Assembly: GCA_049322355.1 (NCBI GenBank)
Contig: JBMORG010000011.1
Span: forward strand, 124,001-188,000
From: 0-14-0-80-60-11 sp049322355
Lineage (GTDB): Bacteria > Desulfobacterota > Desulfobaccia > Desulfobaccales > 0-14-0-80-60-11
Direction of reading: 5' to 3'
DNA length: 64,000 nt
Both the position numbers and the translations under genes were made by a program. This document shows, piece after piece, positions 55,566-64,000 of the stretch (within the stretch, counting starts at the first letter, position 1; each line of letters begins with the position of its first letter). A model generated the notes under the pieces. That model made no database searches. It saw nothing but the letters and a program-made list of their open reading frames with translations, and was not told where the DNA came from.

Positions 55566-55714
55566 TTTTTTGCGGGTAGGACCAGGGGAAGTTTTTGTAA
55601 GGATCCCCTGCCCTCCCCTCAAACTACCCTCCCAGTCCCCTGCACGGAGGTTGGGGGACAAGGTAAAAAATGTGGCGCCTGACCTCGGCGGCGCTTAGAC
55701 GCAATCTTTTTCAA

Positions 55715-57298
<1,584 letters not shown>

Positions 57299-57368
57299 TG
57301 CCAATAGCATCTGGTTCCCCCTAATAAGTTATTATATCAATATATTACCTAATAAGCAGGTGAACACC

Positions 57369-58466
57369 ATGGACGATTTTTTAATTAAAAAATTCACGCG
57401 GAGAGATTTTTTGGGAAACACTGCCAAACTCTGTTTCCTGGTTGGGATGTCTTCAATCTTCCTTAATTGCCCTGAGACCGAATCATCGAGTAATGACCCA
57501 AAAACTGAAGCTAAAAAACTTGGTATAAATGGCTCTGATTTTGAACCGGCGTATCTGAAACTTCACCAAACGGGTGAACTGAAAAAGCGGTCGGAAAAAC
57601 TTTGGGCCATGATGGAAAGTTGCCAGTTGTGTCCGAGAAAATGCGGTTATAATCGTCTAAAGGGAATGAGCGGAACCTGTCGCGCTCCTGGCGCCAGGCT
57701 TATTATTTCGGCGTATCATGAGCACTTTGGCGAAGAAGAACCGTTGGTTGGCAAAGGCGGTTCGGGGACCATCTTTTTCTCCCATTGCAATTTACGGTGT
57801 GTCTTTTGTCAAAACTGGACAATCAGCCATATCGGCAGGGGCTCTGAAAAAAATATTAATGGACTTGCCGATATAATGCTGCGGCTGCAAGAAAGAGGTT
57901 GTCACAATATTAACCTTGTTACCCCAACGCATTATTCCCCCCACATCTTAAAAGCTCTTGATGTAGCTGCCGGCAAAGGGTTGCGGCTCCCGGTGGTTTA
58001 CAATACCTCCGGATGGGAGCGTCTGGAAATACTCAGGCTTCTTGACGGAGTCGTTGATATTTATCTCCCCGATTTCAAATACTGGGACAGTGCCATGTCG
58101 GCAAAGTATTCTGCCGGGGCAGATAGTTATCCTGAGATTACCAGAGAGGCCATTATTGAAATGAACCGCCAGGTTGGCGTGGCGCAATCTTCAAAACAGG
58201 GCATTATGCAAAGAGGACTGATGATCCGTCATCTGGTTATGCCGAATAATACAGGCGGTTCGGAAAAAATCATGGAGTGGATAGGAGAAAATCTCCCCAA
58301 AGATACTTATGTCAATCTCATGGGGCAATACACGCCGGCTTTTAGAGCTCATGATTATCCTGAAATATCCAGAAGAATAACCGGCTCAGAATATCAAAAG
58401 GCTGTCCAAAGGGCAAAAGATATGGGACTTACAAATCTTCAAATCCAGGGATATTGGCGGTTATGA
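57369..58466 (+). CDS. Radical SAM protein (PflA-like) with a Tat-type signal
   Basis: About 365 aa from ATG 57369 (AGCAGG upstream; GTG at 57360 possible). A twin-arginine motif FTRRDFLG, a hydrophobic stretch and a lipobox-like SIFLNC open the protein. After a Cys motif CQLCPRKCGYNR, the radical SAM site HCNLRCVFC follows, then PDFKYWDS and a C-terminal YVNLMGQYTPA. The body resembles the PflA-like proteins of the AmmeMemoRadiSam type, normally cytoplasmic. Export of a SAM-dependent enzyme is unexpected, so the signal may only anchor it. It is more AT-rich than neighbours, hinting at acquisition. Confidence 0.8.
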   Translation: MDDFLIKKFTRRDFLGNTAKLCFLVGMSSIFLNCPETESSSNDPKTEAKKLGINGSDFEPAYLKLHQTGELKKRSEKLWAMMESCQLCPRKCGYNRLKGMSGTCRAPGARLIISAYHEHFGEEEPLVGKGGSGTIFFSHCNLRCVFCQNWTISHIGRGSEKNINGLADIMLRLQERGCHNINLVTPTHYSPHILKALDVAAGKGLRLPVVYNTSGWERLEILRLLDGVVDIYLPDFKYWDSAMSAKYSAGADSYPEITREAIIEMNRQVGVAQSSKQGIMQRGLMIRHLVMPNNTGGSEKIMEWIGENLPKDTYVNLMGQYTPAFRAHDYPEISRRITGSEYQKAVQRAKDMGLTNLQIQGYWRL

Positions 58467-58504
58467 AGCATAAAGCTGACAAGGGAAAGCTATAGATAAT
58501 AAAA

Positions 58505-58527
58505 GGGCAGGCTTTGATGGCCTGCCC
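58505..58527 (-). terminator. Terminator of lpxC
   Basis: GGGCAGGC-N7-GCCTGCCC, followed on the minus strand by TTTTATTAT. It lies about 30 nt past the lpxC stop and also just after the convergent radical SAM gene. Confidence 0.7.
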
Positions 58528-58558
58528 CTCCCCCCCATAACCACACACATCTATATTC

Positions 58559-59473
58559 TTAAGCGGGCATCCCTTCCCACAGGGTGGGCTGGACCCAGGC
58601 CCGGCGCTGCTCCCGGACCCCAGGCGTTGGCACCCAAATGCGCCAGGATGCTTCCTGGTCCATCAAGTGCTGCAAAAACCGCAGGTGCAAGTCGTGGCTG
58701 CCCCGGCTCACTTCCAGGCGCCCCCACAGGGGCATCCCCAACAGGGCCAGATCTCCCACGGCATCCAGAATCTTGTGGCGTACGCACTCTTCGGGAAAGC
58801 GAAAGCCACCGGGGTTCAAGACCCCGAAATCATCCAAGACCACGGCGTTGTCCAGGGACCCGCCCAGGGCCAGGCCTTTGGTCTGAAGATACTGTACTTC
58901 CTTTAAAAACCCGAAGGTCCGGGCCGGGGCAATCTCCCGCTCAAAGGCATCGGACAACAGCGGCACGGTGAACCGCTGCCGCCGGATCAGCGGATGGTTG
59001 AAATCGATGCTGTAGGTAATGCGGGGTTCGCCCGGAAAAACCCGCATCCACTTATCGCCGTCCCGCAATTCCACGGGGCGGTGTACCCGGAGATAGGCCC
59101 GGGGCCAAGGCAGGGTCCGCAGGCCGGTTTCGGCCAAAAGCTGGGCGAAGGGGGCGGCGCTCCCATCCATGATGGGAACCTCCGGCCCCTCCACCGAAAT
59201 GCGGGCATTGTCCACACCGGCGCCCCGCAAGGCAGCCAGCAGGTGTTCCACGGTGGAGAGTACGGCCCTCCCCTCCCCCAGCGTGGTGGCCCGGGTGGTA
59301 TCCACCACTTTGCTGTAGTGGGCCAGAATCTCCGGTCGGCCTGGCAGGTCGGCCCGCACGAACCGCAACCCGTGGTTGGCGGCAGCCGGATGAATAGTAA
59401 CCTTTACCGGCTGGCCCCGATGAAGGCCGATACCGGAAAAAGTTAAGGGCTGCGCCAGCGTCTGTTGCCACAT
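58559..59473 (-). CDS. lpxC: UDP-3-O-acyl-N-acetylglucosamine deacetylase
   Basis: About 304 aa from ATG 59473 (a longer start at 59506 exists). Motifs: FSGIGLHRGQPV, zinc ligand in STVEHLLAAL, then IMDGSAAPF and the catalytic HKILDAVGDLALLG with the H-x3-D ligands. First committed step of lipid A synthesis; confirms a Gram-negative outer membrane. Confidence 0.95.
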   Translation of the reverse strand: MWQQTLAQPLTFSGIGLHRGQPVKVTIHPAAANHGLRFVRADLPGRPEILAHYSKVVDTTRATTLGEGRAVLSTVEHLLAALRGAGVDNARISVEGPEVPIMDGSAAPFAQLLAETGLRTLPWPRAYLRVHRPVELRDGDKWMRVFPGEPRITYSIDFNHPLIRRQRFTVPLLSDAFEREIAPARTFGFLKEVQYLQTKGLALGGSLDNAVVLDDFGVLNPGGFRFPEECVRHKILDAVGDLALLGMPLWGRLEVSRGSHDLHLRFLQHLMDQEASWRIWVPTPGVREQRRAWVQPTLWEGMPA

Positions 59474-59506
59474 GCTAATTTCACTCCCTGGCGGTTCTAT
59501 GTGCAA

Positions 59507-59888
59507 GCCCTATACCAGGACCGGCCCTTCCCCGCCCCATATTTAAGTTATTGATATATCAATTATTTTATAGCGATGGCCGAGTATCTGATGCACCTTG
59601 GCCCTGAGAGTGGCAAAAATGACACAGAATTGTGGCAAAAGCCCCACAGCGGTGGCGTGTCTTGTCTTTTTCTATTGACTCGTTCCCAACCTCCTCCTTG
59701 GGAACGCAAATTTTGCCCCAAGCTTTGCTTGGGGACCTTTTGTTATTGCCTGCAACCTGCTGAAATTATAATTGACTTCGCCAAGGACGAGCTTGGCCGA
59801 AAAAGTTGGTTCCCAAGCAGATCTTGGGAACCAGGTTCAATCATGAGTAACCCCAGCCTATGGCTGCCAAATAATTTCCGGTATAAGG
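59507..59888. other. Gap with dispersed palindromes
   Basis: About 380 bp upstream of lpxC and downstream of the GH57 gene. It contains the repeats at 59680-59740 and 59808-59832 and no convincing gene. Confidence 0.5.
59680..59832. repeat. GTTCCCAA...TTGGGAAC repeat cluster
   Basis: GTTCCCAACCTCCTCCTTGG then CCCCAAGC-TTT-GCTTGGGG, and later GGTTCCCAAG-CAGAT-CTTGGGAACC (59808-59832). Same family and order as at 44411-44463. Confidence 0.7.
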
Positions 59889-61634
59889 TTATTCACTCTC
59901 CACCGGTGGATATTGTAACCCGGCCCACCAGCGGGGCTCAATATCCGGGAAGATGGCATCCCGCTCCCGGCACAGGTGCAGGAAATTCCAGTCTTCTGGC
60001 GGCAAATCATGCTCTGCGGCATAGCGCCGGGTCATGGCCGCCAGCCGGCGGAAATCGTCATTATGGACACTCAACCGGAGTTCGGCGTAATCCCGGGCGC
60101 TGAAGGTGCTGATCAAAAACTGCCAATCAGAGGCCTCCAGCAGGAACAAGGAGCGGCCGCACTGCTTCAGCAAGTCTTGGAGGCGGGGGTCCGGGTCTCC
60201 GGCCCAGAGCCGGGCCATCTCTTCCATATCGGCTTCCGCAGCGTAGACGTGGCGCCAGGTCCAGTCGTTCATTTCATTGAGCCAGATCCAATGATAACCG
60301 CCTTCGCCCCAGGAACCCTCTGGCAGGGAAATCACCGCCCTGGGGGCCACCGCCTCCAGGATTTCCCCGCCCGGATTCAAACTCACCTGGGTGAAGTTGT
60401 GGAACCGACTCAACACCTGATAGAGCCATTCTGGACCTTCGAACCACCAATGCCCGATAAGTTCAGTGTCATAGGGGGCCACCACCATGCCGGGCCGGCC
60501 TTCCCTTGCTCTGAACTCGGATAAGATCCCTGCCACCATGGAGACAAAATGGTCCGCCTGCTCCCCCAGCCTCTCTCCAATCCATTCGGGGTGGTAAGGT
60601 TCTTTGTCGGCCAGATCGGCCTTGGCGCTGGTCACCCGCCAGTAGCGCAGCCCTCCTGGAAAGCGCTTCTTGTGGAAATCAAGATAGTTGCCGTCACCGG
60701 GGTAGCCCCATTCGCCGCTCCACACCTGGAGGCCGGTCTGGGGGTCCCGGGTAAAGGCTGCCACCGGACGTTTGGTTTCGGGCGCGGAACTCACCAAATA
60801 AGCCTGGTAAGGGGATTTATCCTCCTCTTCAGGGCGCTCCTGGTATTGGGCGGCAAAGCGGGCCCACAGGCGCTCCAGGGCTTCGAAGCGGTCCTTGTAC
60901 ACCCCGATAGCTTTCCCTCCTTTGAGGAGGTGGGAGTCAATAAAGAAATACTTGAGGCCGTTTTCCGAGAGAAATTCCTCCACCCCTTTCCTAAGCACCG
61001 GCTCCCCGGACAAGTCTTTTAAAGGCGGGGACCATTGATAGCGCGGCCGATAGGCGCATTCCGGCAGCCAGAAACCCTGGGGGTCCCGGCCAAAGTGACG
61101 GCGGTAGGCAGCCGCGCCCTGCTTTACCTGGGCCTGGACTGCGGTGTCCCGGCCCAGAAGGGGCAGATAACCGTGAGTAGCGGCGGAGGTAATGATTTCC
61201 AGGATGCCGTCGTCCATTAACCGCCGAAAGGCGCCCAGCAGGTCCTCGCCGAAGTCTTCGCTGAAGGCCCGGCGCAATTCCTGGTAATGGTTTTCCCACA
61301 TCCGGGCCACGGAGGCGAAGTGGTCATCGCCCAGCCGCTTGAAGGTGGCCAGATCATCCTTGGCCGCCTTGATTTTTTGGTCCAGGTAATCCTTAAACTC
61401 CTGGCGAAAAGTGCTGGCGGCCAGCATTTCAGCCAGGATGGGGGTGATTCCCAGGGTGACCCCGGAATGGCGGCCTTCGGCGCCCAAACGGCTAAAGACC
61501 TTGAGCAGGGGGATGTAGGATTCGGCCGCGGCCTCATTGAGCCAATCCATGCCGTGGGGCCAGCGTCCGTGCCCGATGACGTAAGGCAGATGGGAATGGA
61601 GCACAAAGGTGAAATATCCTAACGGCTCGGACAT
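59889..61634 (-). CDS. GH57-family 1,4-alpha-glucan branching enzyme
   Basis: 581 aa. LHSHLPYVIGHGRWPHG opens the GH57 barrel; the nucleophile lies in GFWLPECAYRP and the catalytic Asp in APYDTELIGHWWFEG. The C-terminal DUF1957-type region (WNFLHLCRERDAIFPDI) is typical of branching enzymes. It introduces alpha-1,6 branches in glycogen and so complements glgP. Start ATG 61634 after TTTGGAGG. Confidence 0.9.
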   Translation of the reverse strand: MSEPLGYFTFVLHSHLPYVIGHGRWPHGMDWLNEAAAESYIPLLKVFSRLGAEGRHSGVTLGITPILAEMLAASTFRQEFKDYLDQKIKAAKDDLATFKRLGDDHFASVARMWENHYQELRRAFSEDFGEDLLGAFRRLMDDGILEIITSAATHGYLPLLGRDTAVQAQVKQGAAAYRRHFGRDPQGFWLPECAYRPRYQWSPPLKDLSGEPVLRKGVEEFLSENGLKYFFIDSHLLKGGKAIGVYKDRFEALERLWARFAAQYQERPEEEDKSPYQAYLVSSAPETKRPVAAFTRDPQTGLQVWSGEWGYPGDGNYLDFHKKRFPGGLRYWRVTSAKADLADKEPYHPEWIGERLGEQADHFVSMVAGILSEFRAREGRPGMVVAPYDTELIGHWWFEGPEWLYQVLSRFHNFTQVSLNPGGEILEAVAPRAVISLPEGSWGEGGYHWIWLNEMNDWTWRHVYAAEADMEEMARLWAGDPDPRLQDLLKQCGRSLFLLEASDWQFLISTFSARDYAELRLSVHNDDFRRLAAMTRRYAAEHDLPPEDWNFLHLCRERDAIFPDIEPRWWAGLQYPPVESE

Positions 61635-62014
61635 GTTACCTCCAAAATTTACAGACTCGTAAAAGTACGTGGGATGAGAATTAACGGTTACCTTTAACTA
61701 TAAGATGGATAATATTCCGGTCAAGAGACTGTTTTTGCGACAATTTTGTATACCGCCAAAAACAATAGCAGAAACATCAGGTTCTGTGCCTGTCTTCAAT
61801 AAAAGCCTAACCTAAAGCTGCCGAAATTCAAATCATCCGGTCTTTTCCCCCAAACGCGGCCCCGGCGGAGCATGGGGAAATTTATCCCCCTTAGAGAGAC
61901 ATAAATCCCCACCCCCCCCTCCTCCCCTGCCTTTGCAGGCAGGCAGCGCGGGTCTCGCCAAACCGTTCTTTTTCCCTCTGGTTCGAAGCAGACCAGGGGA
62001 ATTTTTCCAATAAT
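61635..62014. other. Intergenic gap
   Basis: About 380 bp between the divergent GH57 gene and the small ORF at 62015; contains C-tracts but no gene I can support. Confidence 0.4.
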
Positions 62015-62188
62015 ATGGAAAAAAAACCACAAAATATCCTTACAGAAATGGAGAAATTTATTTTAGAAAATAAAGAACTTGTTGGAGTTGACAAAATATT
62101 GTTTAAAATTAACTTATTACAAACAAGTTTTAAACCTGGGGATGTTAGGCATATTTGTTGCATAATATTACATAAAGGGGGAGATTGA
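62015..62188 (+). CDS. Possible small protein (57 aa), unknown
   Basis: ATG 62015 to TGA 62188 in an AT-rich stretch. The peptide is Lys/Glu/Ile-rich (MEKKPQNILTEMEKFILE...) with DVRHICCII near the end. The stop is 2 nt before the FmdB-like ATG, and the FmdB-like ribosome binding site lies inside its last codons, so the two could be coupled. The upstream AGGGGA is too far (about 12 nt) to be convincing. No family. Confidence 0.45.
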   Translation: MEKKPQNILTEMEKFILENKELVGVDKILFKINLLQTSFKPGDVRHICCIILHKGGD

Positions 62189-62190
62189 TT

Positions 62191-62391
62191 ATGCCTATTT
62201 ACGAATACCAATGTGTCGATTGCAGCGACCGGGACCAACGGGTGGCCGGCCTGGATGATCACACGGCCCTCTGTGCCCAATGCGGCGGCCTGATGCTGCG
62301 GCTGGATGAGGATGTTTTCCAGCCCTATTTTGAGGAAGTCTCCACTCAGGCCTGGCCCGTGCCCGAAACTAAGACCAAAGCATCGCTGTAG
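62191..62391 (+). CDS. FmdB-type zinc-ribbon small protein
   Basis: 66 aa. MPIYEYQCVDC and LCAQCGG form the two CxxC knuckles of the FmdB regulatory-protein zinc ribbon. GGGGGAGA lies 7 nt before ATG 62191. Family function is unclear; putative regulatory role. Followed by a clear terminator. Confidence 0.8.
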   Translation: MPIYEYQCVDCSDRDQRVAGLDDHTALCAQCGGLMLRLDEDVFQPYFEEVSTQAWPVPETKTKASL

Positions 62392-62417
62392 CTTGGGTCT
62401 CGAAGGCCGGAGCGAAG

Positions 62418-62443
62418 AGCCCCTCCGAGGGAGGGGCTTTTTT
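62418..62443 (+). terminator. Intrinsic terminator of the FmdB-like gene
   Basis: AGCCCCTCC-GAG-GGAGGGGCT followed by TTTTT, 27 nt after the stop codon. Confidence 0.9.
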
Positions 62444-62836
62444 ATGGAGTAGTATAGTGAATTATTTCACTTAATAACTGCTGCCAACAGTTAAAATCCT
62501 CTTATCCCTCTCACCACCCGCGGGAAAAGGCCCCCAAAATGTCTGGGGCAGGAATGTGAACTGAAAAGATTATCGTTTTGAGATTTTCATCCTAATTCTG
62601 CCCTAAAATTTTTCATTCTGGAAAAAATCTGCCGGCATACCCTTGAACCATAATTCTTTGCCGGTCCAGTGCCATGAGGCCGGAAAGTTGTCCATGGTTG
62701 TCCGCTGCACCCCGGTCTGGAGCAAACGTAGGATGAAGTTAACCTAACCGGCTCAAGTCCAATATGGGGAACCTCTATGCAACTGGAAAATCTAATAAGG
62801 GTCGACGCCACCCGGGCGTCAGCGGCTCAAAGTTTC

Positions 62837-62908
62837 TCAGGCGCTAAGCAATACCGGCGCCCAAAGAGCCATGCAGGTTATCAAAGCCAGCCAAAGGTTT
62901 CTTTTCAT
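62837..62908 (-). CDS. Possible 23-aa hydrophobic micropeptide
   Basis: ATG 62908 is preceded by GGGAGGAGCT, one of the best ribosome binding sites in the window. The peptide starts MKRNLWLALITCMALWAP and ends LLSA, like a bare signal peptide or small membrane protein. It may be a true small protein, a leader, or the relic of a truncated exported protein. Confidence 0.45.
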   Translation of the reverse strand: MKRNLWLALITCMALWAPVLLSA

Positions 62909-63366
62909 AGCTCCTCCCTGAATCAAGGATTTCACCCCATCGTCTGGTTAAAAAACCGTATACCAAACCCACCCCCTTAGGGGCCCACATAACGCCAGCT
63001 TTTCTTAATATTGGAATAACCAGCTGATTGCATACAAATACTGTCGTTTTTAAATGAACAGGAACAGACTATACTATTTTAATATACTATATAATCACAA
63101 TTTTTCAGGAATCCAGTTCGATGCCAAAAATTATTTACCCGATAACAGGTTTAACGTGGCGAACCATACTCCTCTTTTTCATTTAAATTAATAATATAAT
63201 TTAAATTAAATATTTTTAAATTTGACGTGAAATAAGCAATGAAAGAGTCCCGGCTTGATGTTGTCCCCCGGCTATTCTCATCTGCAGATTGGCCAACTGC
63301 CCCTTTGCGCCTCCTTATTAGCGACGAAAGTTTAACCCTCTTATTGGATTTGTGGTAAAGTTTGGG

Positions 63367-64000
63367 ATGATGGAAGTCATCGCTGACCTGCATATCCATT
63401 CCCACTTCTCCATCGCTACCGGCAGGGATGCGGACCTTGCGCACCTGGATCTCTGGGGCCGCTACAAAGGTTTGCAGGTGGTGGGTACCGGTGATTGTAC
63501 CCATCCCCAGTGGCTGGAGGAACTGGCCGAAAAACTTTCGCCTACCGGGCCTGGTGTCTACAGCCTCAAACCGGAACTGGTGCAGCCCTTAAATCTCCAG
63601 GGACCGCGCTGGGAGACAGTGGCGCCGGTTAACTTCGTGATTACCGGCGAAGTGAGCACCATCTACAAGAAAGACGGCAAAGTTCGCAAAGTCCACCTGC
63701 TGCTAGTGCTCCCAGATCTTGAGGCTGCCCGAAAACTCTCCCAGCGCTTGGGCCGCCTGGGGAACGTGGCTTCCGACGGCCGCCCCATACTGGGCCTGGA
63801 CGCCCGGTTTGTGCTGGAACTGGTGCTGGAAATCGATCCCCAGGCCCTGGTGATCCCGGCTCATATCTGGACCCCCTGGTTTTCGGTCCTGGGCAGTAAA
63901 AGCGGCTTCGATTCTCTGGAGGAGTGTTTCGGGGAAAGCACCGCCCATATTTATGCAGTGGAGACCGGGCTGTCTTCCGACCCCGTCATGAACTGGCGGG
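63367..64000 (+). CDS. PHP-domain protein, 5' part (runs off the right edge)
   Basis: The frame opens at ATG 63367 or 63370 and is open to 64000, about 211 codons. DLHIHSHFSIATGRDADL is the PHP-domain first motif with metal-binding histidines; VGTGDCTHP, ITGEVSTIY and IPAHIWTPWF follow the order seen in endonuclease Q-like and PHP-UvrD proteins. It probably has DNA repair or nuclease function. The C-terminal part that would decide is outside the window. Confidence 0.8.
   Translation, partial: MMEVIADLHIHSHFSIATGRDADLAHLDLWGRYKGLQVVGTGDCTHPQWLEELAEKLSPTGPGVYSLKPELVQPLNLQGPRWETVAPVNFVITGEVSTIYKKDGKVRKVHLLLVLPDLEAARKLSQRLGRLGNVASDGRPILGLDARFVLELVLEIDPQALVIPAHIWTPWFSVLGSKSGFDSLEECFGESTAHIYAVETGLSSDPVMNWR

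Larger units (their letters stand above)
62392..63366. other. Long gene-poor gap
   Basis: About 975 bp between the FmdB-like gene and the PHP gene. It holds the terminator at 62418 and a possible 23-aa gene at 62837-62908. The stretch 63000-63240 is very AT-rich. Other reading frames show no features. Confidence 0.5.

Overview
The window reads as chromosomal DNA of a GC-rich, Gram-negative, anaerobic delta-proteobacterium (Desulfobacterota, Syntrophia/Desulfobacca-like). This assignment is inference. It rests on lipid A genes (lpxC and an LpxL-type acyltransferase), hopanoid side-chain genes (hpnJ, hpnK), a PEP-CTERM-like protein, a biotin-dependent carboxylase pair and, above all, a dense group of selenocysteine (Sec) genes. 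There is no phage, plasmid, IS or CRISPR signature. Several families of short palindromic repeats are scattered between genes.

Layout. 0-5.2 kb: an EhaR-like HAD protein, a YHS metal-binding protein, then hpnJ / radical SAM / hpnK on the minus strand. 5.5-12.7 kb: secreted and envelope proteins (PEP-CTERM-like lipoprotein, serine hydrolase-NamZ fusion, glycoside hydrolase, exported unknown) and an HTH-Nif11-PilZ fusion. 12.8-16 kb: carboxyltransferase and biotin carboxylase. 16.3-21.4 kb: a 1697-aa hybrid histidine kinase with about nine PAS domains. 21.9-26.6 kb: thioesterase, LpxL-like acyltransferase, membrane protein and two GT4 glycosyltransferases. 27 kb: tRNA-Ala and tRNA-Leu. 28.7-34.7 kb: glgP-pgm-pgi, a glycogen-to-fructose-6-phosphate module; a GH57 branching enzyme lies at 60-61.6 kb. 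34.8-37.4 kb: ScpB-like crotonase, sterol-desaturase-like protein, TVP38 membrane protein. 47-50 kb: aroF-aroB and an exported TrmO-like protein. 50-55.6 kb: prepilin peptidase, nitrilase, TPR-like protein, ParA, PilZ, mnmA. 55.7-59.5 kb: mtaB, a Tat-signal radical SAM protein, lpxC. Right edge: a truncated PHP-domain gene.

The most unusual region is 37.5-44.3 kb. Conventional ORF calling breaks five genes there at in-frame UGA codons. Read through as Sec they give: (i) a 105-aa thioredoxin-like protein (U16); (ii) a 578-aa rhodanese-DsbD-thioredoxin fusion in which both active-loop positions of the rhodanese are Sec (U120, U125); (iii, iv) two tandem paralogues of a protein I do not recognise (U61/U60, U-x3-C, C-terminal HTH-like segment), each directly downstream of an ArsR-type regulator gene, one intact and one frameshifted; (v) a Sec formate dehydrogenase. 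Hairpins at the spacing expected for bacterial SECIS elements follow the UGAs. I infer a selenium-dependent redox or sulfur-handling locus with a candidate Sec-containing regulator.

Limits: all calls are from reading the sequence; no homology search or folding program was run. selA, selB, selC and selD are not in the window, so Sec decoding is inferred from the codons, conserved flanks and hairpins.
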